From: CAINVV01 sp963663005
GTDB taxonomy: Bacteria > Bacteroidota > Bacteroidia > Bacteroidales > Prolixibacteraceae
NCBI GenBank assembly: GCA_963663005.2
Contig: CAXXHH010000010.1
Span: forward strand, 372,001 to 436,000
DNA length: 64,000 bases
Reading direction: 5' to 3'
Position 1 is the stretch's first letter; every line of letters begins with the position of its first letter. Positions 62,922 through 64,000 of the stretch are shown in pieces. Under the pieces are notes generated by a model. The model saw nothing but the letters and a program-made list of their open reading frames with translations. It made no database searches and was not told the DNA's origin. Position numbers and translations under genes: made by a program.

Positions 62922-64000
62922 TCAGTTCACCAGACTCCGGCTTTTCACCCCTTCATAATGCTTGGACTTGTTTATCTCCAACCATTTAAGTAAATCATTG
63001 CGCAATTCCTCCGTTTTTGCTTTATATCTCATTTTATCCGGATTATTACCCAATAAATTGTTCATCTCGTTGGGATCACTTTTCAGATCGTACAATGCAT
63101 CTAAAACTTTCGAAGTGGCAGAGTAAGGAATAAACATTTTCCAATCACCCTTCACAATCATGTAATTGGGCACCAAATCGTTCAGCCTAAAATTCCATTC
63201 AGTTACCGCGAAGTCGAATTTATCGCTAGTTGTTCCCTCAATCAAAGGCCGCAGGGAGGATCCATCACTTGTATGCCCCGTTATACCCAGGTAGTCAAGA
63301 ATAGTGGCAAAAAGGTTCATATTTGAGATTGGCCTGCTAACCCTTCCCCCGGCTTTTATGGCCTGAGGAAAGCGAATAATCAGCGGAATCCGGGCAGACT
63401 CCTCATAGAAGACATTTTTTTCACGCATGCCGTGCGATCCCAGCATTTCACCGTGATCAGAAGTGAAAATCACAAGGGTATTTTTATCGAGTCCACTCTT
63501 CTTCAATGTTTCCAGAATTTCTCCAATCTTGTCATCGATTTCGGTCACCAGGGCAAAATAGTCGGCCATCATATACCTGATCTTTACCGGATCACTATAT
63601 TCAGATTTCCCCAACCTGCCGTTTTCAGTGAGGTATGGACTGTTCTTCATATCGTCTTTGAGGGAGGGGGAGACCGGCATCAGATCGACCGGATACATGC
63701 CTGCATAAGGTTTCGTTGGCAACATGGGCGCATGTGGAAAGGTAAAGGAACAGGTAATAGAGAATGGCTTCCCGGATTCTTTTGCCCTTTTTATCGCATC
63801 AATGACCTGATTACCTTGAAAACTCGTCATGGAGAGCTTTTGCGGAATCAGCAACTCACCATGGTAGTCCGGCTGGATTAACTTCACAGGCTTACCCTGA
63901 TTATCGGTTTTCTTAAGAGTTCCATCATAGAAAGCATCCATTGGGTTCATCCGGTAAGGCTGCCTAAAATCAGGATTGATTTGTTCGCCTTCGCCGACAA
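62922..64000 (-). CDS. Sulfatase, C-terminal part (gene runs off the right edge)
   Basis: About 359 residues of a second S1 sulfatase, open to the window end. The formylglycine site lies outside. Seen are the central SFTFPHAPM, the metal-site segment FTSDHGEMLGSHGMREK, and the C-terminal subdomain ALYDLKSDPNEMNNLLGN typical of the family. Same strand as the previous sulfatase with a 68-bp gap, so both are likely one operon. Confidence 0.9.
   Translation of the reverse strand, partial: VGEGEQINPDFRQPYRMNPMDAFYDGTLKKTDNQGKPVKLIQPDYHGELLIPQKLSMTSFQGNQVIDAIKRAKESGKPFSITCSFTFPHAPMLPTKPYAGMYPVDLMPVSPSLKDDMKNSPYLTENGRLGKSEYSDPVKIRYMMADYFALVTEIDDKIGEILETLKKSGLDKNTLVIFTSDHGEMLGSHGMREKNVFYEESARIPLIIRFPQAIKAGGRVSRPISNMNLFATILDYLGITGHTSDGSSLRPLIEGTTSDKFDFAVTEWNFRLNDLVPNYMIVKGDWKMFIPYSATSKVLDALYDLKSDPNEMNNLLGNNPDKMRYKAKTEELRNDLLKWLEINKSKHYEGVKSRSLVN

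Overview
The window is chromosomal DNA of a Bacteroidota bacterium, probably an anaerobic or fermentative member of the Bacteroidales/Marinilabiliales type; the genus cannot be read from the sequence. The signs are many -7 boxes of the Bacteroidota form TAnnTTTG, type II signal peptides, a Bacteroides-like LysO encoded by two short genes, ferredoxin-dependent 2-oxoacid oxidoreductase, B12-dependent methionine synthesis, and arabinoxylan and sulfatase genes. No phage, insertion sequence or CRISPR array was seen.

Layout. 1-11.6 kb: start of a lipoprotein gene (minus strand), then a plus-strand aryl/branched-chain acid block: paaK, an ACT-domain protein, pheA, a flavodoxin, an aminotransferase, ferredoxin plus three subunits of a 2-oxoacid:ferredoxin oxidoreductase, a nucleoside transporter and a fused ADP-forming acyl-CoA synthetase. 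Together these can interconvert amino acid, 2-oxo acid, acyl-CoA and free acid with ATP gain or cost. 11.6-24 kb: OlsF-like lipid acyltransferase, YgiQ, YeeE, RhaB, a small outer-membrane protein with split LysO, a thioesterase, a heavily frameshifted AddA and an AlaX-type editing protein. 24.3-29.4 kb: ECF sigma operon, a TlpA-like thioredoxin protein and a sialate O-acetylesterase. 29.7-35.4 kb: an unrecognised lipoprotein, a NarL-type response regulator and a large sensor kinase with an FG-GAP/ASPIC-like periplasmic part. 35.5-39.7 kb: kdnA-kdnB-kdsA-(transaldolase+CBS), a route to 8-amino-Kdo for lipopolysaccharide. 39.9-46 kb: tRNA-Leu, OmpA protein, class II aldolase and a three-gene split methionine synthase. 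46.3-56 kb: Rieske protein, then a xylose/arabinose locus (GH51, GntR-type regulator, xylB, GH3, xylA, xylE). 56-59 kb: MgtE-like CBS protein with an atypical NRAMP transporter. 59-64 kb: lipoprotein, metallophosphoesterase and two sulfatases.

Most notable: the 18-bp element ATAGCCC-N4-GGGTCAT occurs three times (115, 31263, 32016). Two copies lie directly upstream of the -33 element of two lipoprotein promoters of the same design; the third sits between the sensor kinase and its response regulator. This looks like the operator of that two-component system and defines a small, apparently undescribed regulon. Also notable are the transaldolase-CBS fusion in the Kdo8N cluster and an NRAMP protein that lacks the canonical metal ligands and is paired with an MgtE cytoplasmic domain.

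A caution on quality: at least five otherwise intact genes are broken by one base in a homopolymer run, and addA carries about nine such indels. Some or all of these may be assembly errors.
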